Source: Prevotella sp.
GTDB lineage: Bacteria; Bacteroidota; Bacteroidia; Bacteroidales; Bacteroidaceae
NCBI GenBank assembly: GCA_017400455.1
Contig: JAFPTC010000130.1
Coordinates: 1 to 53,212 of the forward strand
DNA: 53,212 bases
Reading direction: 5' to 3'
Position numbers and translations under genes: made by a program. Below, piece by piece: positions 24,475 to 32,542 of this stretch (positions are counted from its first letter, which is position 1; the number at the start of each line of letters is the position of its first letter). The notes beneath the pieces were generated by a model, which did not search any database, was not told where the DNA came from, and saw nothing but the letters and a program-made list of their open reading frames with translations.

Positions 24475-26305
24475 AGTTTATTCGTCGGTTTTGTATTTCC
24501 GTGGCCTTGCGCTCGGAGGCCTCCGAGAGCTGGCCTTTGAGATACTGCTCCATGATGAGGCCGCCGATGGGCACGCCGTAGGTGGCTCCCCAGCCGCCGT
24601 TCTCCACGTAGACGGCCACGGCAATCTTAGCCGAGTCCATGGGGGCGAAGCCCATGAAGACCGAGTGGTCGTGGCCACGGTTCTGGGCCGTGCCGGTCTT
24701 GCCGCAAGGAGCAAAGTCGTAGTGGGCCAAGGCCTTGCAGGTGCCGCCGAGCGCGGCCGAGCGCATGCCCTTGACTATGAGGTCGTAGGCCCACTTCGGG
24801 GCCTTGGTGTAGCGTCGATGGGTGTAGAGGGTGTCGAGCGGCTCGTTCTCAATCTGGCGCACCACGTGGGGGGTGACGAAGTAGCCACGGTTGGCAATGG
24901 TGGCGCCCAGGTTGGCAATCTGCAGGGGCGTGGCGTTCACCTCGCCCTGGCCGATGGCTATGGAGATGATGGTCAGCGCGTTCCAGCCGCTCTTGTAGGC
25001 ATTGTCGTAGAACTGGGCGTTGGGAATGAGGCCGCGCTTCTCGCCAGGCAGGTCGACGCCCAGCGGATAGCCGAAGCCCATGCTCACCAGATAGTCGCGC
25101 CAGGTGTTCATGGCCGTCTGCACGGTGCCGTACTTAGTGGTGTTGCCCAGCATGTGGTACAGGCCCCAGCAGAAGAAGCCGTTGCACGAGGTGCTGATGG
25201 CGGGCACCAGCGGCAGGGGCGAGCCGTGGCCGTGGCAGCCCACGCGCAGGCCTCGGAACACGAAGCCGTGGTAGCAGGGGTAAGGGGTCTTGTCGGTGAT
25301 GACGCCCTCGCTCAGGAAGGTCAGGCCCTGGGTGGTCTTGAACGTAGAACCGGGGGGATACTGGCCCATGATGCTGCGGTTGAGCAGGGGCTTCCAGGGG
25401 TCGAGGCTGAGGTCGTGGTGGCTCTTCGAGCGCTGGCGGCCCACCATCATGTGGGGGTCGTAGCTGGGCGAGCTGACCATGCAGAGCACTTCGCCGGTGC
25501 TGGGCTCGATGGCCACGATGCTGCCAATCTTGCCCTCAAGCAGACGCTCGCCCAGGGCCTGCAGGTCGAGGTCGATGCCCAGCGTGAGGTTCTTGCCGGG
25601 CACGGGCTTGCGGTCGAGGGCACCGTTCTGGTATTTGCCCTGCACGCGGCCGTGGGCATCGCGCAAAAGAATCTCGACGCCCTTCTCGCCGCGCAGCTGC
25701 TTCTCGTAGAAGCGCTCCACGCCCAGCTTGCCAATGTAGTCGCCGGGCTGGTAGTAGTCGTCGGCCTCGATGTCGGCTGGCGACACCTCGGCCACATCGC
25801 CCAGCACGTGGGCGGCATAGGCGTACTCATACTGGCGGACGCTGCGCCGCTGGACGTAGAAACCGGGGAAGCGGTAGGCTTTTTCCTGGAAGAGGCTGAA
25901 GTCTTGGTCGGAGAGCTGGCCAATGAGCAGCTGCTGGGTGTAGCGGGAGTAGCCGGGGTTGCGACGGCGGTCGTGCATGGTGGCCACGTAGCGGTCGAAG
26001 TCCTCGCGGCTGATGCCCAGCGTCTGGCAGAACTCCAGGGTGTCGAAGTGGCCTCGGGCTTCGTTCTCCACCACCATGATGTCGTAGCTGGGCTGGTTGT
26101 AGACCATGAGGCGTCCCTGGCGGTCGGTGATGACGCCGCGTGAGGGATAGTCAATTTTCTTGAGGAAGGCGTTGGAGTCGGCGTTCTTCTTGTAGTCGTC
26201 GCTCATGAGCTGGAGCGTGAACAGGCGGATGATGTAGACCACCACAATGACGGTGGCCACTCCGGCAATGACGAATTTCCTGTATTCCAGCTCACGCTCT
26301 TTCAT
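24455..26305 (-). CDS. mrdA: Penicillin-binding protein 2 (elongation transpeptidase)
   Basis: 616 residues. A short cytoplasmic tail and membrane anchor (FVIAGVATVIVVVYIIRLF, 11-29) precede the pedestal domain, which contains SRGVITDRQGRLMVYN (55-70). The transpeptidase triad is complete: S320-T-F-K323, S373-C-N375, and K536-T-G. The enzyme cross-links peptidoglycan for lateral wall growth. It lies between mreD and rodA, the standard Bacteroidota order, and overlaps rodA by 20 bp. Confidence 0.96.
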   Translation of the reverse strand: MKERELEYRKFVIAGVATVIVVVYIIRLFTLQLMSDDYKKNADSNAFLKKIDYPSRGVITDRQGRLMVYNQPSYDIMVVENEARGHFDTLEFCQTLGISREDFDRYVATMHDRRRNPGYSRYTQQLLIGQLSDQDFSLFQEKAYRFPGFYVQRRSVRQYEYAYAAHVLGDVAEVSPADIEADDYYQPGDYIGKLGVERFYEKQLRGEKGVEILLRDAHGRVQGKYQNGALDRKPVPGKNLTLGIDLDLQALGERLLEGKIGSIVAIEPSTGEVLCMVSSPSYDPHMMVGRQRSKSHHDLSLDPWKPLLNRSIMGQYPPGSTFKTTQGLTFLSEGVITDKTPYPCYHGFVFRGLRVGCHGHGSPLPLVPAISTSCNGFFCWGLYHMLGNTTKYGTVQTAMNTWRDYLVSMGFGYPLGVDLPGEKRGLIPNAQFYDNAYKSGWNALTIISIAIGQGEVNATPLQIANLGATIANRGYFVTPHVVRQIENEPLDTLYTHRRYTKAPKWAYDLIVKGMRSAALGGTCKALAHYDFAPCGKTGTAQNRGHDHSVFMGFAPMDSAKIAVAVYVENGGWGATYGVPIGGLIMEQYLKGQLSEASERKATEIQNRRINYGTDDR

Positions 26306-26329
26306 CGCTCATCCAATTTATTTATTAGT

Positions 26330-26372
26330 ATCGCTCTACGCCCAACTCCTAACTCTTAACTCTTCACTCGCA
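26330..26372. repeat. AACTCCTAACTCTTAACTCTTCACTC short repeats at the mreD 3' end
   Basis: Imperfect copies of AACTCTT/AACTCCT fill the spacer between mreD and mrdA and reach the last codons of mreD. They are of the same type as the spacer repeats at 19251-19292. Confidence 0.55.
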
Positions 26373-26859
26373 GGCTTTCAATGGTCATGATGAGCAGGAA
26401 CGTGAGCAGTGCACTGCCAAGCGAACACTGGAGCCAGTAGAGCCAGTTGAAGAACGAGAACGATTCGAGGGCGAAGAACACCAGCGAGTAGGCCAGCGTG
26501 AGCAGACCCGCAAGGCAGGCAAAGCGGCCGATGCCTAACGATTTGGCTGAGGAGGGAATGTCGGCCTCGGCGTCGCGGGGCAGGAACAGCTCGATGAGAT
26601 AGGGCTGGAGAAAGCCAATGAGCGTCATCGAGGCGGCGGCCACGCCTGGCGTGTTGCTGAACATATCGACCGTCAGGCCCAGCGCAAAGCTCCACAGCAG
26701 GATGGACCAGCGTGGATGGCCTCGCTGGAAGATGATGGTGAAGTAGACATAGAGCAAAGGCGAAGCGCATCCGAACAGCTGAATGCGTCCGAGGACCAGC
26801 GCCTGCGCCAGGCAGAGCACCAGGAAGAGGAGTAGTCGTCTTATGAAACTAATGGTCAT
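26356..26859 (-). CDS. mreD: Rod-shape-determining membrane protein MreD
   Basis: 167 residues with about five membrane helices (LLFLVLCLAQALVLGRIQLF at the N-terminus). LLYVYFTIIFQRG, WSFALGLTVDMFSNTPGVAAASMTLIGFLQPYLI is the typical MreD centre with the Asp. MreD connects the cytoskeletal and periplasmic parts of the elongation machine. The gene lies between mreC (51 bp upstream) and mrdA (50 bp downstream). Confidence 0.92.
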   Translation of the reverse strand: MTISFIRRLLLFLVLCLAQALVLGRIQLFGCASPLLYVYFTIIFQRGHPRWSILLWSFALGLTVDMFSNTPGVAAASMTLIGFLQPYLIELFLPRDAEADIPSSAKSLGIGRFACLAGLLTLAYSLVFFALESFSFFNWLYWLQCSLGSALLTFLLIMTIESLRVKS

Positions 26860-26910
26860 CTCTATCTCTCAACAAAAAGCTCTCATCTCTTGTCTGTTAA
26901 CCCTCAACCC

Positions 26911-27771
26911 CTAATTCGCCAGCGCCATGGAGTCGCGTGCTGCCATGAGCAGCTGGTTGCGCTCGGCAAAGTTGTGGTCGGTGATGACACGCACGTCGCG
27001 CAAACAGCCAAAGTCGGTGGAAAGGGCAATCTTCAGCCGATAGGACAGACCATCGGCAGAGTTGCCGATGTCGGTGATGCGTCCTACGCTGATGCCTGGC
27101 GGGAAGATGTTGGAATAGCCGCTCGTTTCCACCCATTCGTCTTTCTTGAACTGTGCATGGCGTGGCACGTCCTCCATGTAGGCCACGGCAGGATTGCCGC
27201 CTTCCCACTTCAGATAGCCGAAATAGCCACTGCCACGGATGGCACAGCTGATGCGAGAATGGCTGTTGAGCACGGGCAGCACCACAGAGTAGTGGCTGCC
27301 CACCATGTAGACAATGCCTACGATGCCGGTGCCACAAACGACACCCATGTCGCGCTCAACGCCGTCGGCACTGCCTCGGTCGATGGTGATGAGGTTGTCG
27401 CGGCGGTCGAGGGTGTTGTTCACCACCTTAGCCGGCAGCATGTTCAGCTCGGCCAGGGCCTGCTGCATGCTGCTGTCCACGGCGGCGGTGTCGCCTTCAA
27501 GTTCGAGCAGCCGCTGGCGGGCTCGCCAGTATTTCTGCTCAAGGTCCATGTTGCGCTGCTCCAGGTTCCAGGAGCGTTGCTGAAGGCTGAAGAAGTGCTC
27601 TACGGCCGACTGCCATTGGAAGACCTTTCCTGTGACGGCGTTGGCCGAAGATATCCATACGCTGCCCTGATAGCTGTTGTAGCGAAACAGCATCACCACA
27701 CTGATGACTTCCAACAGGAGGAAGAGAAACCAGTGGAAATACTTTGTGAGGAACGCTATCAGGTTCTGCAT
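26911..27771 (-). CDS. mreC: Rod-shape-determining protein MreC
   Basis: 286 residues. One membrane helix lies at about 10-32 (YFHWFLFLLLEVISVVMLF), followed by a coiled coil (about 60-100, RNMDLEQKYWRARQRLLELE) and the two-barrel MreC domain with GTGIVGIVYMVGSHYSVVLPV and ETSGYSNIFPPGISVG. MreC is a periplasmic scaffold that activates PBP2-RodA. The start codon directly follows the mreB stop, so the two are translationally coupled. Confidence 0.94.
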   Translation of the reverse strand: MQNLIAFLTKYFHWFLFLLLEVISVVMLFRYNSYQGSVWISSANAVTGKVFQWQSAVEHFFSLQQRSWNLEQRNMDLEQKYWRARQRLLELEGDTAAVDSSMQQALAELNMLPAKVVNNTLDRRDNLITIDRGSADGVERDMGVVCGTGIVGIVYMVGSHYSVVLPVLNSHSRISCAIRGSGYFGYLKWEGGNPAVAYMEDVPRHAQFKKDEWVETSGYSNIFPPGISVGRITDIGNSADGLSYRLKIALSTDFGCLRDVRVITDHNFAERNQLLMAARDSMALAN

Positions 27772-28794
27772 TTACCTCATAAGGAACGTGAAACGGTCTA
27801 CGTTCTTCAAGGCAACGCCGGCTCCCTTGGCCACAGAATGGAGCGGGTCTTCGGGAACGCGGAAGGGAATGCTGATTTTGTCGGTGAGGCGCTTGTCGAG
27901 GCCGCGCAGCAACGCACCGCCACCAGTGAGGTAGATGCCGTTCTGCACGATGTCGGCATACAGCTCGGGAGGCGTATGCTCCAGGGCGCTGAGCACGGCA
28001 TTCTCAATCTTCGCCACCGTCTTGTCAAGGCAGTGGGCTATCTCCTGATAGCATACGGGCACCTCCATGGGCAGGGCGGTGATGCGGTTGGGGCCGTGGA
28101 CCACATAGTCCTCGGGGGCTTCGTCGCCCAGGTCGGTCAGTGCGGCGCCAACGTTGATCTTGATGCGTTCGGCCATGCGCTCGCTCACCTTCACGTTGTG
28201 CTGGCGAGCCATGTACTCTTGAATGTCGGCGGTCATGTCGTCGCCGGCGGTGCGGATGCTGTTGTTGCTCACGATGCCACCCAGCGAGATGACGGCAATC
28301 TCGGTAGAACCGCCGCCGATGTCGACAATCATGTTGCCCTCGGGGGCTTCTACGTCAATGCCAATGCCAATGGCGGCTGCCATGGGCTCGAAGATGAGGT
28401 AGACATCGCGGCCGTCGGCATGCTCGGCTGAGTCGCGCACGGCGCGCAGCTCTACTTCGGTAGAGCCCGAAGGCACGCCGATGACCATGCGTAGGGAGGG
28501 CGAGAAGAGGTGATGGCCGGTGTGAACCATCTTGATCATGCCGCGCATCATCTGCTCGCAGGCAGAGAAGTCGGCTATCACGCCATCGCGCAGCGGACGG
28601 ATGGTGCGAATGTTGTCGTGCGTCTTTTCATACATCATCTTGGCGCGCTCGCCCACGGCAATCATCTTGTCGGTGCGGCGGTCGAGAGCCACCACCGATG
28701 GCTCGTCGACAACGACTTTGTCGTCGCTGATGATAATGGTATTAGCTGTGCCAAGGTCCATGGCCAGCTCTTGTCGGAAACTGAAAAATCCCAT
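27772..28794 (-). CDS. mreB: Actin-like cell-shape protein MreB
   Basis: 340 residues. The actin-fold nucleotide motifs are visible: MDLGTANTII (phosphate 1, at about 12-21), VDIGGGSTEIAVISLGG (phosphate 2, at about 157-173), and LTGGGALLRGLDKRL (adenosine, at about 288-302). The amphipathic N-terminus MGFFSFRQE is typical for membrane attachment. MreB filaments direct lateral wall synthesis. The gene follows the IMP cyclohydrolase gene by 13 nt and heads the mre genes. Confidence 0.97.
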   Translation of the reverse strand: MGFFSFRQELAMDLGTANTIIISDDKVVVDEPSVVALDRRTDKMIAVGERAKMMYEKTHDNIRTIRPLRDGVIADFSACEQMMRGMIKMVHTGHHLFSPSLRMVIGVPSGSTEVELRAVRDSAEHADGRDVYLIFEPMAAAIGIGIDVEAPEGNMIVDIGGGSTEIAVISLGGIVSNNSIRTAGDDMTADIQEYMARQHNVKVSERMAERIKINVGAALTDLGDEAPEDYVVHGPNRITALPMEVPVCYQEIAHCLDKTVAKIENAVLSALEHTPPELYADIVQNGIYLTGGGALLRGLDKRLTDKISIPFRVPEDPLHSVAKGAGVALKNVDRFTFLMR

Positions 28795-28807
28795 ATTCCT
28801 CTAAGTT

Positions 28808-29404
28808 TTAATGCTTGGCAAACCAGCTGTGGATGGCGGTGTCGTAATGGGAGCTGACGCCAAAGGCACGCTCGGCAAACTGGCGACGCTGCTCCAGCGT
28901 GGTCTGAGCGCCCTGCTGGTTGACAATGTCGAGCAGCAGGCCGTATTCGGCCTTTGAGGGAACGATGACTACGTCCTTGAAGTTCTTGGCTCCGGCACGG
29001 ATGAGCGAGATGCCGCCAATGTCGATCTTCTCGATGATGTCTTCCTCCGAGGCACCGCTTGCCACGGTCTGCTCAAAGGGATAGAGGTCAACGATGACCA
29101 GGTCTATCTCGGGAATGTCGTATTGTTTCATCTGCTGCTGGTCACCCTCGTTGTCGCGGCGGCCAAGGATTCCTCCAAACACCTTTGGATGGAGCGTCTT
29201 CACGCGGCCTCCCAGAATGCTGGGGTAGGTGGTCACGTCTTCTACCTTCTGGCACTCGTAGCCTTGTTCCTCAATAAATTTCTGCGTGCCGCCTGTCGAC
29301 AGGAAGCTAACGCCCTCCGCATGGAGCTTCTTCAGCAGCTCGTCGAGCCCGTCCTTATGGAAGACGGAGATCAATGCGGTCTTAATCTTCTTCGATTCAG
29401 CCAT
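28808..29404 (-). CDS. purH: IMP cyclohydrolase domain protein (PurH N-terminal half only)
   Basis: 198 residues, whereas bifunctional PurH has about 510. The sequence covers the MGS-like cyclohydrolase domain: STGGTQKFIEEQGY, GGRVKTLHPKVFGGIL, DLVIVDLYPFEQTV, EKIDIGGISLIRAGAKNF, and ends SSHYDTAIHSWFAKH, where the domain boundary lies in full PurH. Residues matching the known IMP cyclohydrolase site (Lys in VKTLHP, Tyr in DLYPF, Asp in KIDIGG, Lys in AGAKN) are kept. The AICAR transformylase domain is absent from the window and must be separate. The enzyme closes the purine ring to IMP. First gene of the shape operon. Confidence 0.9.
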   Translation of the reverse strand: MAESKKIKTALISVFHKDGLDELLKKLHAEGVSFLSTGGTQKFIEEQGYECQKVEDVTTYPSILGGRVKTLHPKVFGGILGRRDNEGDQQQMKQYDIPEIDLVIVDLYPFEQTVASGASEEDIIEKIDIGGISLIRAGAKNFKDVVIVPSKAEYGLLLDIVNQQGAQTTLEQRRQFAERAFGVSSHYDTAIHSWFAKH

Positions 29405-29415
29405 ATTATCCTTAC

Positions 29416-29452
29416 TTTATAACGTTATAAAATGAATTGAGCTGCAAAGGTA
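29416..29452 (-). promoter_or_regulatory. Promoter and 16-bp palindrome of the purH-mre operon
   Basis: The minus strand reads TACCTTTG at 29445-29452 with TTG 21 nt upstream. Between the promoter and the ATG (29404) lies the perfect palindrome TTTATAACGTTATAAA (29416-29431), a candidate operator in the leader. No known regulator can be named. Confidence 0.55.
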
Positions 29453-29474
29453 CGGAAAAGATTTGAACTAACAC

Positions 29475-29520
29475 AACGCCAAGACAATAATTTTTTATTG
29501 CCTTGGCGTTTTTCTGTTTT
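29475..29520. terminator. Strong hairpin terminator
   Basis: A 16-bp stem AACGCCAAGACAATAA/TTATTGCCTTGGCGTT (29475-29490/29495-29510, one A-C mismatch) follows the GH94 stop on the minus strand. The T-rich tail is on the plus strand. Confidence 0.75.
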
Positions 29521-29529
29521 ATGTCATGT

Positions 29530-32004
29530 CTACATGGTCACTTCAACGGTGTGGTGGCCAGGGCTATAGGGAACGGTATTGCCCTCGATGGGCTGTCCGT
29601 CGAGCACGATAGCCTTCACGCCCTTCTGATGGCCGTTGGGGTGGATGGTGATGTCGTACTGGGCGTCGCGGAAGCGTCGCTTCACGGTGTAGTCTTTGGC
29701 CGTCCGTGGCAGGCAGGGGTCGATGCAGAGGCCGTCGTAGTCGGGCTTGATGCCCAGGATAAACTCTGACACGGTGTACCACATCCAGGCAGCGGTGCCG
29801 GTGAGCCATGAGTTCTTTCCTTCGCCCGGTCGGTAGGCGTCCTTGCCGGCCACCATCTGGCAGTTCACGTAGGGCTCCACCTTGTGCAGCGTCTGATACT
29901 TCTCTTCCACGTACGAGGGCAGAATCTTCGAGTAGTGGCTCCAGGCGTCGTCGCCACGGCCGGCCAGCGTCTCGCCGATGATGACCCACGGGTTGTTGTG
30001 GCAGAAGATGCCGGCGTTCTCCTTGTAGCCTTCGGGGTAAGAAGATATTTCGCCATATTCGTAAATGTACTTGGTAAAGGCGGGATTGTTGAGCACCATG
30101 CCGTGCTCGCACTCCAGATATTTCTTGCAGGAGTCGAGGCTCTTGGCCACCATGTCCTTGTCGGCGCCAATCTCGGCCATTGTACACCAGCCCTGGCTCT
30201 CGATGAAGATCTTGGCCTCGTCGCACTCGTGGCTTCCTATCTTGCGGCCATAGAAGTCGTAGGCCCGCAGATACCACTCGCCGTCCCAGCCGTCCTTCTC
30301 CACGGCGGCAATCATGTTGTCCACAGCCTGCTGCATGCGGGCGGCCTCGTCGTCCTTGCCCATCTTTTTGCAGAGGGCTACATAGTCCTTGCCGGTGACG
30401 ACGAAGAGGCCGGCTATCATGAGGCTCTCGGCCTTCGAGCCCTCGCTCTTGTTCTCGGTGGTCTGGAAGCTCTCGTTGGGGTCCCACGAGAAGCAGTTCA
30501 GGTTCAGGCAGTCGTTCCAGTCGGCGCGGCCAATGAGCGGCAGCTTGTGGGGGCCGAGGTTTTTGATGACGTGGTCCATCGACACTTTCAGGTGCTCAAA
30601 CAGCGTCACCTCGGTGCCGGGCTGGTTGTCGAAGGGCACCATCTCGTCGAGAATCGAGAAGTCACCCGTTTCCTTGATATAGGCCACGGTGCCGAAGATG
30701 AGCCAGCAGGGATCGTCGTTGAAGCCGCCGCCAATGTCGTTGTTGCCGCGCTTGGTCAGCGGCTGATACTGGTGGTAGCAGCCGCCGTCGGGGAACTGCG
30801 TGGAGGCGATGTCGATGATGCGCTGGCGGGCGCGGCTGGGAATCTGGTGTACAAAGCCCACGAGATCCTGGTTGCTGTCGCGGAAGCCCATGCCACGTCC
30901 GATGCCGCTCTCGAAGAAGCTGGCCGAGCGCGAGAAGTTGAACGTCACCATGCACTGATACTGGTTCCAGATGTTGACCATTCGGTCCAGCTTCGCATTG
31001 CCCGTGCATACATTATATATATTAAGCAGCGCGTCCCAATATTGGCAAAGCTCGCCGAAGGCCTGGTCTACCTTCTCCGTGGTGTTGAGGCTCTGGATAA
31101 GGGCGTGTGCCTTTTCTTTGTTGATTACCTGTGGGGCGGAGAACTTCTGGTCCTGTTCGTTCTCGATATAGCCGAGCAGGAACACGAAATCCTTCTGCTC
31201 GCCGGGCTGCAGCGTCACTTCGATGTAGTGCGAGGCGATGGGGCTCCATCCGTGGGCATGGCTGTTGCGCGGCTTGCCCTCCATCACTGCCTGCGGATTA
31301 GCAAACTCGTTATAGAGGCCGATAAACGTCTCGCGGTCGGTGTCGTAGCCTTGTGCGGCGGTGTTCACGTGGTAGAAGGCGTAGTGGTTGCGGCGCTCGC
31401 GATACTCCGTCTTGTGGTAGATGGTGGTGCCGCCCGACGAAGAAGCGTCGGCCACGGCGGCTGTTTCAATCTCCACCTCGCCCGTTGAGAAGTTGCGCTG
31501 GAAGTTCTCCATGTCCGTGGCAGCGTTCCACAGGCACCACTCCTCGAAGCTGAAGAGCTTCAGCGTCTTCGCCTCGCCGGAGAGGTTCTTCAGTGTCAGC
31601 TTCTGCACCTCGCACCATTTCTTCAGCGGCACGAAGAAGAGCACGCTGGCTTCCACTTCGTTCTTGCGTCCGGTGATGCGCGTGTAGCTCATGCCGTGGC
31701 GGCACTCATAGAAGTCGAGCGGCGTCTTGCAGGGTTTCCAGCCAGGGTTCCACACGGTGTCGCCGTCCTTCACGTAGAAATAGCGTCCCCCGTTGTCCAT
31801 GGGCACGTTATTGTAGCGATAACGCGTGATGCGGCGGAACTTTGCGTCCTTGTAGAAGCTGTAGCCGCCGGCAGTGTTTGAGATGAGTGAAAAGAAATCC
31901 TCGTTGCCCAGATAGTTTATCCAGGGCCATGGGGTTTGTGGGTCGGTGATGACGTATTCGCGATGCTCGTCATCAAAGTGGCCATAGCGTTTCTGTTGTT
32001 CCAT
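29530..32004 (-). CDS. GH94 cellobiose phosphorylase
   Basis: 824 residues with no signal peptide, so cytoplasmic. The N-terminus [21 protein letters not shown] (from residue 8) and [23 protein letters not shown] (43-65) follow cellobiose phosphorylases closely. [21 protein letters not shown] (363-383) and the catalytic acid segment [11 protein letters not shown] (492-502) are conserved. The enzyme splits cellobiose with phosphate into glucose 1-phosphate and glucose, saving ATP. Specificity for cellobiose over longer or N-acetylated substrates is inferred from overall similarity. It follows the lone receiver gene by 40 nt and may share its transcript. Confidence 0.93.
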   Translation of the reverse strand: MEQQKRYGHFDDEHREYVITDPQTPWPWINYLGNEDFFSLISNTAGGYSFYKDAKFRRITRYRYNNVPMDNGGRYFYVKDGDTVWNPGWKPCKTPLDFYECRHGMSYTRITGRKNEVEASVLFFVPLKKWCEVQKLTLKNLSGEAKTLKLFSFEEWCLWNAATDMENFQRNFSTGEVEIETAAVADASSSGGTTIYHKTEYRERRNHYAFYHVNTAAQGYDTDRETFIGLYNEFANPQAVMEGKPRNSHAHGWSPIASHYIEVTLQPGEQKDFVFLLGYIENEQDQKFSAPQVINKEKAHALIQSLNTTEKVDQAFGELCQYWDALLNIYNVCTGNAKLDRMVNIWNQYQCMVTFNFSRSASFFESGIGRGMGFRDSNQDLVGFVHQIPSRARQRIIDIASTQFPDGGCYHQYQPLTKRGNNDIGGGFNDDPCWLIFGTVAYIKETGDFSILDEMVPFDNQPGTEVTLFEHLKVSMDHVIKNLGPHKLPLIGRADWNDCLNLNCFSWDPNESFQTTENKSEGSKAESLMIAGLFVVTGKDYVALCKKMGKDDEAARMQQAVDNMIAAVEKDGWDGEWYLRAYDFYGRKIGSHECDEAKIFIESQGWCTMAEIGADKDMVAKSLDSCKKYLECEHGMVLNNPAFTKYIYEYGEISSYPEGYKENAGIFCHNNPWVIIGETLAGRGDDAWSHYSKILPSYVEEKYQTLHKVEPYVNCQMVAGKDAYRPGEGKNSWLTGTAAWMWYTVSEFILGIKPDYDGLCIDPCLPRTAKDYTVKRRFRDAQYDITIHPNGHQKGVKAIVLDGQPIEGNTVPYSPGHHTVEVTM

Positions 32005-32044
32005 ACTTTAGTTATTGTGATAATAGTGTGTTCATGCGTGGCAC

Positions 32045-32398
32045 CTACTTAGCCAGTCTCATGATGGTTTCAATACATGTTTTCCTGTTGATGGGTTTCG
32101 GCAGGAAATCGTCGCAGCCGGCCTCCTTTGCACTTTGCTTGTCGGTGTCGAAGGCGTTGGCCGTCACCACTACCACGGGCATGTCGGGATATAGCGCCTT
32201 TATTCTCCGTGTGGCTTCAAGTCCGTCCATCAGTGGCATCTTCAAGTCCATCAGCACCAAGTGGAAAGTGTCCTTGCTGAGTTTTTCCAGTGCCTCCTCG
32301 CCGTTGTGTGCACGTTCGAGTTCAAAGACATCCTTCAGCATGTAGGTCATTAGCACATAGTTGCTGTCGTTATCTTCTGCAACAAGTATCTTCTTCAT
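32045..32398 (-). CDS. Stand-alone response-regulator receiver domain
   Basis: 117 residues from the ATG at 32398, where MKKILVAEDN begins; an earlier frame start would lie before the promoter. It is only a CheY-like receiver: acidic E8-D9, phosphoacceptor D51 in LMDLKMPLMDG, and K101 in LPKPI. No output domain follows. Its sequence is close to receiver domains of hybrid sensor kinases. It may act as a phosphate relay or bind a partner protein. A promoter (TACTTTTG) lies at 32439-32446. Confidence 0.9.
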   Translation of the reverse strand: MKKILVAEDNDSNYVLMTYMLKDVFELERAHNGEEALEKLSKDTFHLVLMDLKMPLMDGLEATRRIKALYPDMPVVVVTANAFDTDKQSAKEAGCDDFLPKPINRKTCIETIMRLAK

Positions 32399-32438
32399 GA
32401 TAGTATGTAGATTTTTTGCCTTTCTTGTTAAAGAGTTA

Positions 32439-32446
32439 CAAAAGTA
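32439..32446 (-). promoter_or_regulatory. -7 element of the receiver gene
   Basis: The minus strand reads TACTTTTG (TAnnTTTG). It is divergent from the GH51 promoter at 32467-32498, so the two could share regulation. Confidence 0.6.
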
Positions 32447-32466
32447 CGGATTTTCTTTCACTTTCT

Positions 32467-32498
32467 TTTGCTGTTTGCTGAAAAATTAACTAATTTTG
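32467..32498 (+). promoter_or_regulatory. Promoter of the GH51 gene
   Basis: TTTG (32467-32470), 20 nt, then TAATTTTG (32491-32498), an ideal Bacteroidota promoter spacing. The ATG is at 32543. Confidence 0.7.
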
Positions 32499-32542
32499 CA
32501 TCAATGAACTATTTTGTATCAATATTAAAAGCTTAAAAACAC

